A stretch of DNA of 7,868 nucleotides, from assembly GCA_024683115.1 (NCBI GenBank), contig JAIKYM010000083.1, positions 1 through 7,868 of the forward strand. The letters run 5' to 3'. This document shows positions 1 through 6,171 of the stretch, piece by piece. A program made the position numbers and the translations under genes. The DNA is from Bacilli bacterium (GTDB lineage: Bacteria; Bacillota_I; Bacilli_A; RF39; UBA660). The number at the start of each line of letters is the position of its first letter. Position 1 is the first letter of the stretch. Under the pieces are notes generated by a model that had not been told where the DNA came from, did not search any database, and saw nothing but the letters and a program-made list of their open reading frames with translations.

Positions 1-1004
1 ACTTTTAACTTACTCTTTTCTTCATTTATTCCAATAGGAATAATAGTTGTAGTATTAGTTGTGATTACTATATATTCATCTTCTACTTTACCATCTTTAT
101 AAATGAAAGGTTTAATATTACCTTCTTCATCTTTTAAAGCAATTAAAGTATAATTAAGTGCTTCATTGTATAAAGCAGGTATTTCATCTTCGCCATATAC
201 TGCAGTAGTATCAGTAAACATAGTTACTTCAGGAACATCTGCTTTCTTACGAACTACAAAGTACTTTTTACCTTTAACATTCACTTCAATAGGATTTAAT
301 TCCTTTCTTGTTACACTAACTACATAAGTTAAACTATTGCCCTTTTGAGCTGTTACAACAATATTAAATTTATTTGTACCTTCTTTTAGTTCTTTTTCTC
401 CTAAACCTGATACCGTAGCATTTGAATCATTTTTAGCACCAGTTATAGTAACTTTTTCTACATCATTTTCAACTTCTAAAGAATACTCATTAACCTTTTT
501 ATCAAATTCAGGTGTAAGAGTATATCCTGTTACTCCAAGTGATTTTAAATATGCGTCTGATGAATAAGATGCTTCTATTTCAGCCTGAGTCTTAAGAGTT
601 ATTTTCTTTGATCCATTTGAACAAGATAAAACATTAAAATCCCAATCATATGCATCTGTAGATGTTGTTGATATTGTTGTAGTACCAGATTTTAGTACTT
701 TAAATTTATATGTATAAGTTTTTGTTTTATTACCTGCTGATTTATGTGTATCAGCTACTTTAGTTCCATTTGCACCTTCTGGAGCAGATGATAATTGTAA
801 ATATGATTTATCATATGATAAAGCCATTTCCCAACTACCTAAAGAAGTAGATGAACTAATAGTAACAGTAACTGTTATATTATTTCCTACTATTCCTTGT
901 GAAGGGGCTGAAATACTGAAATTAGCAGTAGCTGCAGATACTATACTAGGTAATATACCTAATGATAATATTACAGCAATTAATAACTTTTTAATTCTAT
1001 TCAT
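1..1004 (-). CDS. Secreted cohesin-like / cadherin-like beta-sandwich surface protein (C-terminus off the left edge)
   Basis: The reading frame is open from the ATG at 1002-1004 to the window edge, giving 334 complete codons with no stop. Residues 1-25 form a signal peptide (basic MNRIKK, hydrophobic core, VSA-type cleavage). Residues about 26-140 look like a cohesin: a VGNNITVTVTI strand, then the WEMALSYDKSYLQL motif resembling the cohesin pattern of a strand followed by a YD..L segment, then a KFKVLKSGT strand. Residues about 147-235 match the bacterial cadherin-like beta-sandwich family (LKSLGVTGYTLTPEFDKKVNEYSLEV, split here as LKSLGVTGY and FDKKVNEYSLEV). Residues 236-334 are an unassigned domain. 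The start is supported by AGGAGGT at 1009-1015, which overlaps the stop of the upstream dockerin gene only 9 bases away, so the two are co-transcribed and probably translationally coupled. A C-terminal membrane or wall anchor is likely beyond the edge but is not visible. The cohesin call is by pattern and is less certain than the cadherin-like call. Confidence 0.8.
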   Translation of the reverse strand, partial: MNRIKKLLIAVILSLGILPSIVSAATANFSISAPSQGIVGNNITVTVTISSSTSLGSWEMALSYDKSYLQLSSAPEGANGTKVADTHKSAGNKTKTYTYKFKVLKSGTTTISTTSTDAYDWDFNVLSCSNGSKKITLKTQAEIEASYSSDAYLKSLGVTGYTLTPEFDKKVNEYSLEVENDVEKVTITGAKNDSNATVSGLGEKELKEGTNKFNIVVTAQKGNSLTYVVSVTRKELNPIEVNVKGKKYFVVRKKADVPEVTMFTDTTAVYGEDEIPALYNEALNYTLIALKDEEGNIKPFIYKDGKVEDEYIVITTNTTTIIPIGINEEKSKLK

Positions 1005-1013
1005 GAGTACCTC

Positions 1014-2807
1014 CTATAAATCATTTAATCCTAATATACTCTTTTGTATTTGTAATAAGTCTAGAGCATTTACTTTTCCATCTCCTGATGTATCACATGC
1101 TGTTAAATATACACCTGTTATGTCTTTTTCACCTATTATAAATTTTTGAACATGTAATAAGTCTAGAGCATTTACTTTTCCATCTCCTGATGTATCACCT
1201 TTAATTACGATTGTATAAGTAGATTCACCAGCATCACTTACAATTCTTAAAGTCATACCTGTACCAATTGTTCCATCATAAAGACGATTATTATCTGAAT
1301 ATACTTCAACTGTTCCACCTTGAGATGAAATCTTACCTATGAAATCACCTATTGAAGTATCTTTAGTTACATTATTAATTATTGAACCATCTAATGTATA
1401 TCCTGCAGATATAACCATGGTAGAAGGAAGTAATCCTTTATTTTCATTGTTATCATCACCAGTTGCACCACCATCTGAATTCTTAATATCAGCATTAAGG
1501 TTTGCATAAACTGGAATAACAAATTTAAATGGTAAATCTAATAGATTTAAATCCTTATAAGCATTATATAAAGATCTACCTTCTGACAATGGAGCTTCTA
1601 CGTTAGTCATGTATTCATGTGATGCAATACTATGATTATTCTTAACAGTTTCAGGATTGAAATTAAACTTATTAAAATACATAGTTTGTTGACCAGCATT
1701 TATATAATTTCTATATGTCCATTCAGCACCACCATTGACAGCTACTTGTCTAGCCTCTTCTTGTGTATAATTTGGTCCACCCCAGCTTTTTTTATAAGCA
1801 TAAGCTAATGCCCTTTGAGTTACACCATCACCATCTGATGCACCAATATTATAGAAATTATAATAGTTATCTATGCTTGCATATTGAGAATCTTTAACAA
1901 ACGCACTACCAGTATAATAATATCCATATCTAGTTGTATATGTTCCAGATAAAGCAGATTGTAATTGTCCTTTATAAGTTCCAGATGATAATAATCCTGA
2001 ACCTAATTCTACTCTTATTCTTGCAGCTAAGAATGTTGCTGAGGCATTAGAACTAGCTGATGCATTAACGATATAAAGTGGTAAATTAGGAATATTATTA
2101 ACTAATTTATTATTGGATATCTTAGGAACTATACTAGCATAGTGTTCTTTTACTCCATCATTAATATATGCAGACTCAAACATAAATACAGTTGATTCAG
2201 TTAAGAAGTTCAATGGATTCATATAATATGCATTAGCTATTTGTGATGCACCTGTATAACCTGAATCATAACTTCTACCACATGTATTATCTTGATATTC
2301 AGCTTTACTACTAGTTGTTATTGATCCACGACATTGTTCTTTTTCAACAGCTGCAGCAAAATCATAACCTGTATAAACTGATTCAAATTCCCAAGTAGGA
2401 TGTTTAATCTTTAATTCACATAAAGAAGACCAATAACTAACTGGGAAACCTTTTTCTTTTAAATAAGCTTCACATTCATTTTTAGCTTCTTCAGTTATTA
2501 CTATTTTTTCTTCAACTTTAATAATTGCATAAGAAGAACATATATAAGCATTTTCCCCTTTGTAATCTATATTAAACCAATAACCAGAGTCACAGCCTTT
2601 TTCAGTCTTAACTAACTCTGTAGATTTTAAAGTATATTGTTCACCTACATCATTTGTAGTACCTAATTTGTCATAATTAGTACCAGGTCCTTTTCTAATA
2701 CTTACAACAGTACCAGTCATTTCAATGTTTGTAGCATATACAAATGTAGGAAGTAAATATAATAAACAAATAATAATAACGACTAAAATATTCTTATTTT
2801 TATTCAT
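1014..2807 (-). CDS. Secreted SH3 / beta-N-acetylglucosaminidase with C-terminal type I dockerin
   Basis: This is a 597-residue exported peptidoglycan hydrolase. Residues 1-26 are a signal peptide. Residues about 28-98 form a bacterial SH3-type wall-binding domain (VSIRKGPGTNYDKLG). Residues about 130-225 are the conserved region preceding the catalytic domain in Firmicute glucosaminidases (HPTWEFESVYTGYDF; YYMNPLNFLTE). The glucosaminidase domain runs from about 250 to 385, with probable catalytic Glu267 in RVELGSG, followed by YYNFYNIGA and YINAGQQTMYFNKFNF. Residues about 458-535 form a small beta domain. Residues 537-595 are a dockerin with two complete calcium loops, at 538-549 and 572-583 (pattern DTSGDGKVNALD). 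Family knowledge predicts cleavage of glycan strands at N-acetylglucosamine. The ribosome-binding site GAGGTG at 2813-2818 fixes the start. The gene is first in an operon with the cohesin-like gene, suggesting that the enzyme docks onto a surface partner. Six paired cysteines in the N-terminal half are unusual. Confidence 0.9.
   Translation of the reverse strand: MNKNKNILVVIIICLLYLLPTFVYATNIEMTGTVVSIRKGPGTNYDKLGTTNDVGEQYTLKSTELVKTEKGCDSGYWFNIDYKGENAYICSSYAIIKVEEKIVITEEAKNECEAYLKEKGFPVSYWSSLCELKIKHPTWEFESVYTGYDFAAAVEKEQCRGSITTSSKAEYQDNTCGRSYDSGYTGASQIANAYYMNPLNFLTESTVFMFESAYINDGVKEHYASIVPKISNNKLVNNIPNLPLYIVNASASSNASATFLAARIRVELGSGLLSSGTYKGQLQSALSGTYTTRYGYYYTGSAFVKDSQYASIDNYYNFYNIGASDGDGVTQRALAYAYKKSWGGPNYTQEEARQVAVNGGAEWTYRNYINAGQQTMYFNKFNFNPETVKNNHSIASHEYMTNVEAPLSEGRSLYNAYKDLNLLDLPFKFVIPVYANLNADIKNSDGGATGDDNNENKGLLPSTMVISAGYTLDGSIINNVTKDTSIGDFIGKISSQGGTVEVYSDNNRLYDGTIGTGMTLRIVSDAGESTYTIVIKGDTSGDGKVNALDLLHVQKFIIGEKDITGVYLTACDTSGDGKVNALDLLQIQKSILGLNDL
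1051..1198 (-). repeat. Two identical 46-bp direct repeats encoding the dockerin calcium loops
   Basis: Bases 1051-1096 and 1153-1198 are identical over 46 bases and lie 102 bases (34 codons) apart in the same reading frame. They encode the two calcium-binding half-repeats of the dockerin. Identity at synonymous positions, not only at protein level, indicates recent duplication or gene conversion between the halves. Confidence 0.95.
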
Positions 2808-2843
2808 AATTACACCTCTTCCTAAATATAGTTATACAATTTT

Positions 2844-2872
2844 ATTATAACAAATATACTAATCTTCAAGAA
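2844..2872 (-). promoter_or_regulatory. Promoter of the dockerin/cohesin operon (extended -10)
   Basis: On the minus strand a perfect TATAAT lies at 2844-2849, preceded by TGT, making an extended -10. At 17-base spacing the -35 position holds only a weak TTCTTG (2867-2872). Transcription should begin near 2837, about 30 bases before the start codon. It lies downstream of the terminator of the preceding gene, so this operon is independently transcribed. Confidence 0.7.
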
Positions 2873-2903
2873 TTAATGAACAAACATTTGACAAGTTATT
2901 AAC

Positions 2904-2929
2904 AAAAAAAGATAGACTAAAGTCTATCT
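2904..2929 (-). terminator. Intrinsic terminator of the coiled-coil protein gene
   Basis: Read on the minus strand, AGATAGACT (2921-2929) pairs with AGTCTATCT (2910-2918) and is followed by a run of seven T (2904-2910), the first of which closes the stem. With a four-base loop the stem is about 8 bp. The TAG stop codon at 2917-2919 lies within the hairpin. The opposite strand lacks a T run, so it acts in one direction. Confidence 0.85.
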
Positions 2930-4683
2930 ATTACAGCTACATTTTTATTGATACATCTTACTAAATCTTGAGGATCATATTTATCTAAGATTGTTTCAAA
3001 TATATCTGGGTTAAGTAAGAATCTCTTAGGATGTTCAGTAAAGCATTTATTTATATCATTAATATGATAATTATTTAATATATCATAGTTAGCTTTTACT
3101 ACATCTGAGAATCCACACATTACATTATATTCTTTAGCATCTAATTTGCTTTCAAGCATCTTAGCACCTTCTTCAGATAATCCCATAACTTCAGATATGT
3201 TCTTAATATCTACACTATGGATAACATCATATAATAATGTAATTACACTATCAGTCTTTGTTTTAGCTTTTTCTTCTAGCTTATTAACATCAATTTTATC
3301 CAAATACTTGAAGATATAATTGAATGTAGAAGGAGCACAACCAACTAATTCTAGTAAATCTAATACTTTGTCTAATACGTCAGGGCGCATAGTTACAAGT
3401 ATAGATGGATTCTTATAAATATTTTCTGTATCTATAAAATGTAAGTCTAAACAGTCAATAATGCGAACTGCATTATCATAATCTATATGACTAAGCTTTG
3501 ATATCTTATCATCAAATTTATCATATTTTAAACCTAACTTTTCAATAGTATCTTTTACTTCATCATTAGCTTCTGCTTTACTAGAACTAGCATTATCAAT
3601 ACTATCTAAAGATACAGTAGTTAAATTAGACATTACATCATCTTTAACTTCTTCTTTAGTTTCTTCTTGAGGAACTATTTCTTCAATTTCCTCTTCCTTA
3701 GTTTCTTCAGGTATAGTTTCAATTTCTTCTATCTCTTCTTCAGGTTTTACTTCTTCAACTTTAATCTCTTCGATTTCTTCAGTTGGTTCTTCAACCTTAA
3801 TTTCTTCGATTTCTTCTTCAACAGGTTCTTCTAGTTTTTCTTCTTTAGGTTCTTCTAAAGTTTCAGTTTCTTTATCATCATCTAATAAAGATAAGAATTC
3901 ATCTTCATCTTTAGCACTCTTAATTATTTCTTGTGTCTTACTAATTACATCATCTAACATTTGAGTCTTAGATAATTCTTCTTCCTCATCTTCCTCCTCT
4001 TCATCTTCAGTGTACTTAGTATTTAATAATTCATTTAATTCTTCTTCAGATATTTCTTTATTACCAGCTGATATTTCATCTATTTCTTTAAAGATTTCAC
4101 CATCTATATCTTTATTAACAAAATCTTCTTCTTCATCAGTTGTTTCAGCTTGTTCTTTTGTTTTAACATAATCTGATAATTTATCACTATTTTCAATAGC
4201 ATAAATAGTTAATTCATCTATTCTAGTACTATAATAGTTTAAAGCAATTGTAGTATTGTTTAATTCTTTTTCTAGACTATGTTTACTATCTTTAAGAGTA
4301 GTTAATTCATCTTTAAGATTTTGTACTTCATCTTGGTAACGTTTGATATTCTCTTTTTGTTCAGATATCTTAGTATTATTTTCAATAATCTTACCATTTA
4401 TTTCTTTGTTACCTGCTTCAACTATAGCCTTAAATCCAGATGCTTCAAACTTATCATGTAACTCTTGTAAATCTTTTTTTAAGCTTTCAATTTCTTTTTC
4501 AAGATCAGATATAGTATTATTTGACTTTTCAACATCTTCTTTATATTTTGATGCAACAATGACTTTTTTATCAATATCTTCAATAACTTGTTTTAATTTA
4601 TCTTCAAGTGTAGTTTTTTGACTCTTTAATTCATCAATAACGGCTTGAAATTTGCTATTAACTATATTAATTAGTTCCTTCAT
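2917..4683 (-). CDS. Coiled-coil, acidic-linker protein with helical C-terminal repeat domain; function unknown
   Basis: I do not recognise this protein. An in-frame ATG at 4690-4692 would give 591 residues, but the ribosome-binding site sits one base from it. The ATG at 4681-4683 (588 residues) is better placed and is used here; numbering below follows the longer form. There is no signal peptide or membrane segment, so it is probably cytoplasmic. Residues about 5-175 are heptad-rich coiled coil. Residues about 185-352 are extremely acidic and low-complexity, with EEIEEIKVEE occurring twice (293-302, 305-314). Residues about 375-591 are predicted helical, with two similar units beginning NPSILVTMRPDVLDKVLDLLE and HPKRFLLNPDIFETILDKY (first quoted in part: NPSILVTMRPDVL), faintly like mTERF-type helical repeats. 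It is monocistronic, with its own promoter and terminator, and divergent from rpsD. A structural or scaffolding role is only a guess. Confidence 0.85.
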   Translation of the reverse strand: MKELINIVNSKFQAVIDELKSQKTTLEDKLKQVIEDIDKKVIVASKYKEDVEKSNNTISDLEKEIESLKKDLQELHDKFEASGFKAIVEAGNKEINGKIIENNTKISEQKENIKRYQDEVQNLKDELTTLKDSKHSLEKELNNTTIALNYYSTRIDELTIYAIENSDKLSDYVKTKEQAETTDEEEDFVNKDIDGEIFKEIDEISAGNKEISEEELNELLNTKYTEDEEEEDEEEELSKTQMLDDVISKTQEIIKSAKDEDEFLSLLDDDKETETLEEPKEEKLEEPVEEEIEEIKVEEPTEEIEEIKVEEVKPEEEIEEIETIPEETKEEEIEEIVPQEETKEEVKDDVMSNLTTVSLDSIDNASSSKAEANDEVKDTIEKLGLKYDKFDDKISKLSHIDYDNAVRIIDCLDLHFIDTENIYKNPSILVTMRPDVLDKVLDLLELVGCAPSTFNYIFKYLDKIDVNKLEEKAKTKTDSVITLLYDVIHSVDIKNISEVMGLSEEGAKMLESKLDAKEYNVMCGFSDVVKANYDILNNYHINDINKCFTEHPKRFLLNPDIFETILDKYDPQDLVRCINKNVAVIDRL

Positions 4684-4693
4684 ATATACCATA

Positions 4694-4700
4694 CCTTCTT
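4694..4700 (-). promoter_or_regulatory. Ribosome-binding site that decides the start of the coiled-coil gene
   Basis: AAGAAGG on the minus strand ends one base before the upstream ATG (4690-4692), too close to serve it, and ten bases before the second in-frame ATG (4681-4683). The second start is therefore preferred. Confidence 0.65.
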
Positions 4701-4712
4701 ATTCTATTCAAA

Positions 4713-4741
4713 ATTATAACAAATATAAAAAAGTATGTAAA
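4713..4741 (-). promoter_or_regulatory. Promoter of the coiled-coil protein gene
   Basis: On the minus strand, TTTACA (4736-4741) and TATAAT (4713-4718) are separated by 17 bases, with TGT before the -10 (extended -10). Transcription should start near 4706. The 15 bases TATATTTGTTATAAT are shared exactly with the promoter of the dockerin/cohesin operon. Confidence 0.85.
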
Positions 4742-4784
4742 TGTTTTTTGGCTAAATGATAATACATTTTTTGTACTTATTTAA

Positions 4785-4813
4785 TTGACTTTTATCCTAA
4801 TATAATGTATATT
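4785..4813 (+). promoter_or_regulatory. rpsD promoter
   Basis: TTGACT (4785-4790) and TATATT (4808-4813) are separated by 17 bases, placing transcription start near 4820. A TATAAT at 4801-4806 has no -35 at usable spacing. The roughly 150-base untranslated leader that results fits an autoregulated ribosomal protein gene. Confidence 0.75.
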
Positions 4814-4819
4814 ACTAAT

Positions 4820-4969
4820 TGCGTAGTTAGGCAGGCAAATCATTAATATATTAATGTGTTTAATTGAAATAACTTTAGTAGCTAACTGCCTAAGTGAAAA
4901 AGATATTAAACACCCTAGTATTAAGATGATGCCCTTTCTATGTTAAATATAGAGAAAGGAGAAAATAAA
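4820..4969 (+). promoter_or_regulatory. rpsD leader, probable S4-binding autoregulatory RNA (pseudoknot plus SD-sequestering hairpin)
   Basis: Three pairings can be drawn. P1 joins TTAGGCAG (4827-4834) to CTGCCTAA (4886-4893), 8 bp. Inside it CATTAAT/ATTAATG (4841-4856) can form a hairpin. P2 joins GGC-AA-ATCAT (4834-4843) to ATGATGCC (4926-4933), 8 bp around an AA bulge; its 5' strand lies in the P1 loop and its 3' strand outside, making a pseudoknot. Next, CCTTTCTAT (4933-4941) pairs with ATAG-AG-AAAGG (4949-4959), covering most of the ribosome-binding site. Autogenous repression by S4 through a leader RNA is known for Bacillus subtilis rpsD and, with a pseudoknot, for the Escherichia coli alpha operon. 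That this leader works the same way is inference. Confidence 0.65.
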
Positions 4970-5572
4970 ATGGCAAGATATACTGGACCAGCTTTTAAGA
5001 AATCTAGAAGATATGGTTTTTCTACATTAGAAAATGGTAAAGATTTAGCTAAGAGACCTTATGCTCCAGGACAACATGGTGCATCAAGAAAAAGAAAAGC
5101 TTCTGAATACAAAATCCAATTAGATGAAAAACAAAAAGTTAGATTCACTTATGGATTAAATGAAAAACAATTCCATAGATTATTTAAGAAAGCTTCTAAA
5201 ATGTCAGGTGTAACTGGTGAAAACTTCTTAAAATTACTTGAATCTAGATTAGATAACTTAGTATTTAGAATGGGTATGAGTAATACAAGAAGAGGTTCTA
5301 GACAATTAGTTAACCATGGACATATTTTAGTAAATGGTAAAAAGGTAGATATTCCTTCATATGAAGTTAAACCTGGAGATGTTATTACTGTTAAAGAAAA
5401 ATCTTTAGAACATCCAGCTATTAAGAATGCATTAGAAAACAAGAGAAGCTTACCTGCTTATGTTGAATTCGATGCTAAGAAATTAACTGGTACTTATGTA
5501 AGATATCCAGAAAGAAGCGAATTATCTGCTGATATTAAGGAACAACTAATCGTTGAATTCTATAATAGATAA
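4970..5572 (+). CDS. rpsD: 30S ribosomal protein S4
   Basis: This is a 200-residue protein of normal length for bacterial S4, which binds the 5' domain of 16S rRNA at the five-helix junction, nucleates early 30S assembly and contributes to decoding accuracy. It begins [18 protein letters not shown] and has the PYAPGQHG motif near residues 30-37. The RNA-binding S4 domain lies at about 91-145 ([29 protein letters not shown]), and the C-terminus is [17 protein letters not shown]. The N-terminal zinc cysteines are absent, so it is the zinc-independent form. A start at 4940 would add ten residues. The ATG at 4970 is preferred because AAAGGAG at 4955-4961 lies eight bases upstream and the family begins MARY. 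The gene stands alone between its promoter and terminator, as in Bacillus, and its leader can hide the ribosome-binding site. Confidence 0.98.
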   Translation: MARYTGPAFKKSRRYGFSTLENGKDLAKRPYAPGQHGASRKRKASEYKIQLDEKQKVRFTYGLNEKQFHRLFKKASKMSGVTGENFLKLLESRLDNLVFRMGMSNTRRGSRQLVNHGHILVNGKKVDIPSYEVKPGDVITVKEKSLEHPAIKNALENKRSLPAYVEFDAKKLTGTYVRYPERSELSADIKEQLIVEFYNR

Positions 5573-5577
5573 TAAAT

Positions 5578-5605
5578 AAAACTACTAGTAATCTAGTAGT
5601 TTTTT
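5578..5605 (+). terminator. rpsD intrinsic terminator
   Basis: ACTACTAG (5581-5588) pairs with CTAGTAGT (5593-5600) around a TAAT loop, followed by TTTTT. The AAA before the stem can extend it by pairing with the first T residues. It begins six bases after the rpsD stop. Confidence 0.95.
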
Positions 5606-5609
5606 ATTG

Positions 5610-5647
5610 CATAAAAATAGTATTCCTATTTTCTAGGAATACTATTT
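5610..5647 (-). terminator. Intrinsic terminator ending the tyrS operon
   Basis: On the minus strand a 14-bp stem, AAATAGTATTCCTA (5634-5647) with TAGGAATACTATTT (5615-5628), encloses a GAAAA loop. The T run begins within the stem end and continues to 5613. The TAG stop codon (5626-5628) of the upstream gene lies inside the stem. It converges with the rpsD terminator, insulating the two opposing units. Confidence 0.9.
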
Positions 5648-6123
5648 AATGTTCTATGATATAAATCATCAGTTAATATATTTTTTAAAAAGTCCATGTT
5701 ACCTAATAGTTCACACTTTGATCCAGTCTTAACAGTCATCTCAACTACATCTGCTTCTAATGTAGTATGAATATAACGTTTTTGTCTATTAAGTTTTAGC
5801 ACTTTAACTATTCTATCAAAATATAAATATTGAGTTGTATCTTTAAATTGTTCATATCTGCCATTTGTTTTTAATAATTGTAGATATCTTAACATTTTAG
5901 CATATATATCATTTTCTTTATTATTAATAATAATTGAATCGGCAGCATACTGATTAAATCTTTCAAATGCAGAGAAATATACAGGATTTTTTAAGAAATC
6001 CGTATAAGCAATAGAAAATACTGTCATTAAATATACTAAACACATTTTTTCTGTTTCATTTGAGTTCATACTTATAAGTAAATCATCAAACAAATCATTT
6101 TTCTTACACTTAATAACTTTCAT
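5626..6123 (-). CDS. Conserved-looking hypothetical protein downstream of tyrS
   Basis: I do not recognise this 165-residue protein. It begins MKVIKCKKNDLFDDLL and has no signal peptide or clear membrane span. Residues about 5-105 look helical, with aromatic-rich segments (VYLMTVFSIAYTDFLKNPVYF; in part TDFLKNPVYFSAFERF). Residues about 110-145 look like a small beta region (KRYIHTTLEADVVEMTV), and the end is basic (NSIPRK). The start is the ATG at 6121-6123, because AGGTGGTG (6126-6133) sits just upstream. The in-frame GTG at 6130-6132 overlaps that site and has none of its own. It follows tyrS by 26 bases on the same strand with no terminator between, so it is probably expressed under T-box control. 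Its stop lies inside the operon terminator. Base composition and codon use resemble the neighbours. Confidence 0.85.
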   Translation of the reverse strand: MKVIKCKKNDLFDDLLISMNSNETEKMCLVYLMTVFSIAYTDFLKNPVYFSAFERFNQYAADSIIINNKENDIYAKMLRYLQLLKTNGRYEQFKDTTQYLYFDRIVKVLKLNRQKRYIHTTLEADVVEMTVKTGSKCELLGNMDFLKNILTDDLYHRTLNSIPRK

Positions 6124-6125
6124 GC

Positions 6126-6133
6126 ACACCACC
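6126..6133 (-). promoter_or_regulatory. Ribosome-binding site deciding the start of the gene after tyrS
   Basis: AGGTGGTG on the minus strand lies three bases before the ATG at 6121-6123 (five bases if AGGTGG is taken as the core). The in-frame GTG codon at 6130-6132 is part of this site and so is unlikely to be the start. Confidence 0.6.
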
Positions 6134-6171
6134 TGTCAAACGTATAATACTATTTTATTACGAGTTTGACA
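6134..6171 (-). other. Intercistronic hairpin between tyrS and the downstream gene
   Basis: On the minus strand TGTCAAA (6165-6171) pairs with TTTGACA (6134-6140). Inside, CG and TAATA pair with CG and TATTA around small bulges, with an AAATAG loop. The hairpin covers the last codons and stop of tyrS and abuts the next ribosome-binding site. No T run follows, so it is not an intrinsic terminator. An RNA-stability or processing role, or effect on downstream translation, is possible. Confidence 0.55.

Noticed and set aside
1051..1198. CRISPR-like direct repeats
   Set aside because: There are only two copies, both in frame inside a coding region and explained by the duplicated dockerin half-repeats.
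4343..4621. Open frame of 92 codons on the plus strand
   Set aside because: It is antisense to the coiled-coil region of the minus-strand gene, has no ribosome-binding site and its composition mirrors the opposite frame.
4940..4969. Ten-residue N-terminal extension of S4
   Set aside because: The family starts at MARY, the best ribosome-binding site serves the ATG at 4970, and the extension falls in the hairpin of the leader.
5149..5442. Open frame of 97 codons antisense to rpsD
   Set aside because: It lies wholly within the certain rpsD gene, with no promoter or ribosome-binding site of its own.
6141..6155. Promoter for the gene after tyrS
   Set aside because: AT-rich -10-like matches exist, but no -35 at proper spacing is convincing, and the 26-base gap fits co-transcription with tyrS.
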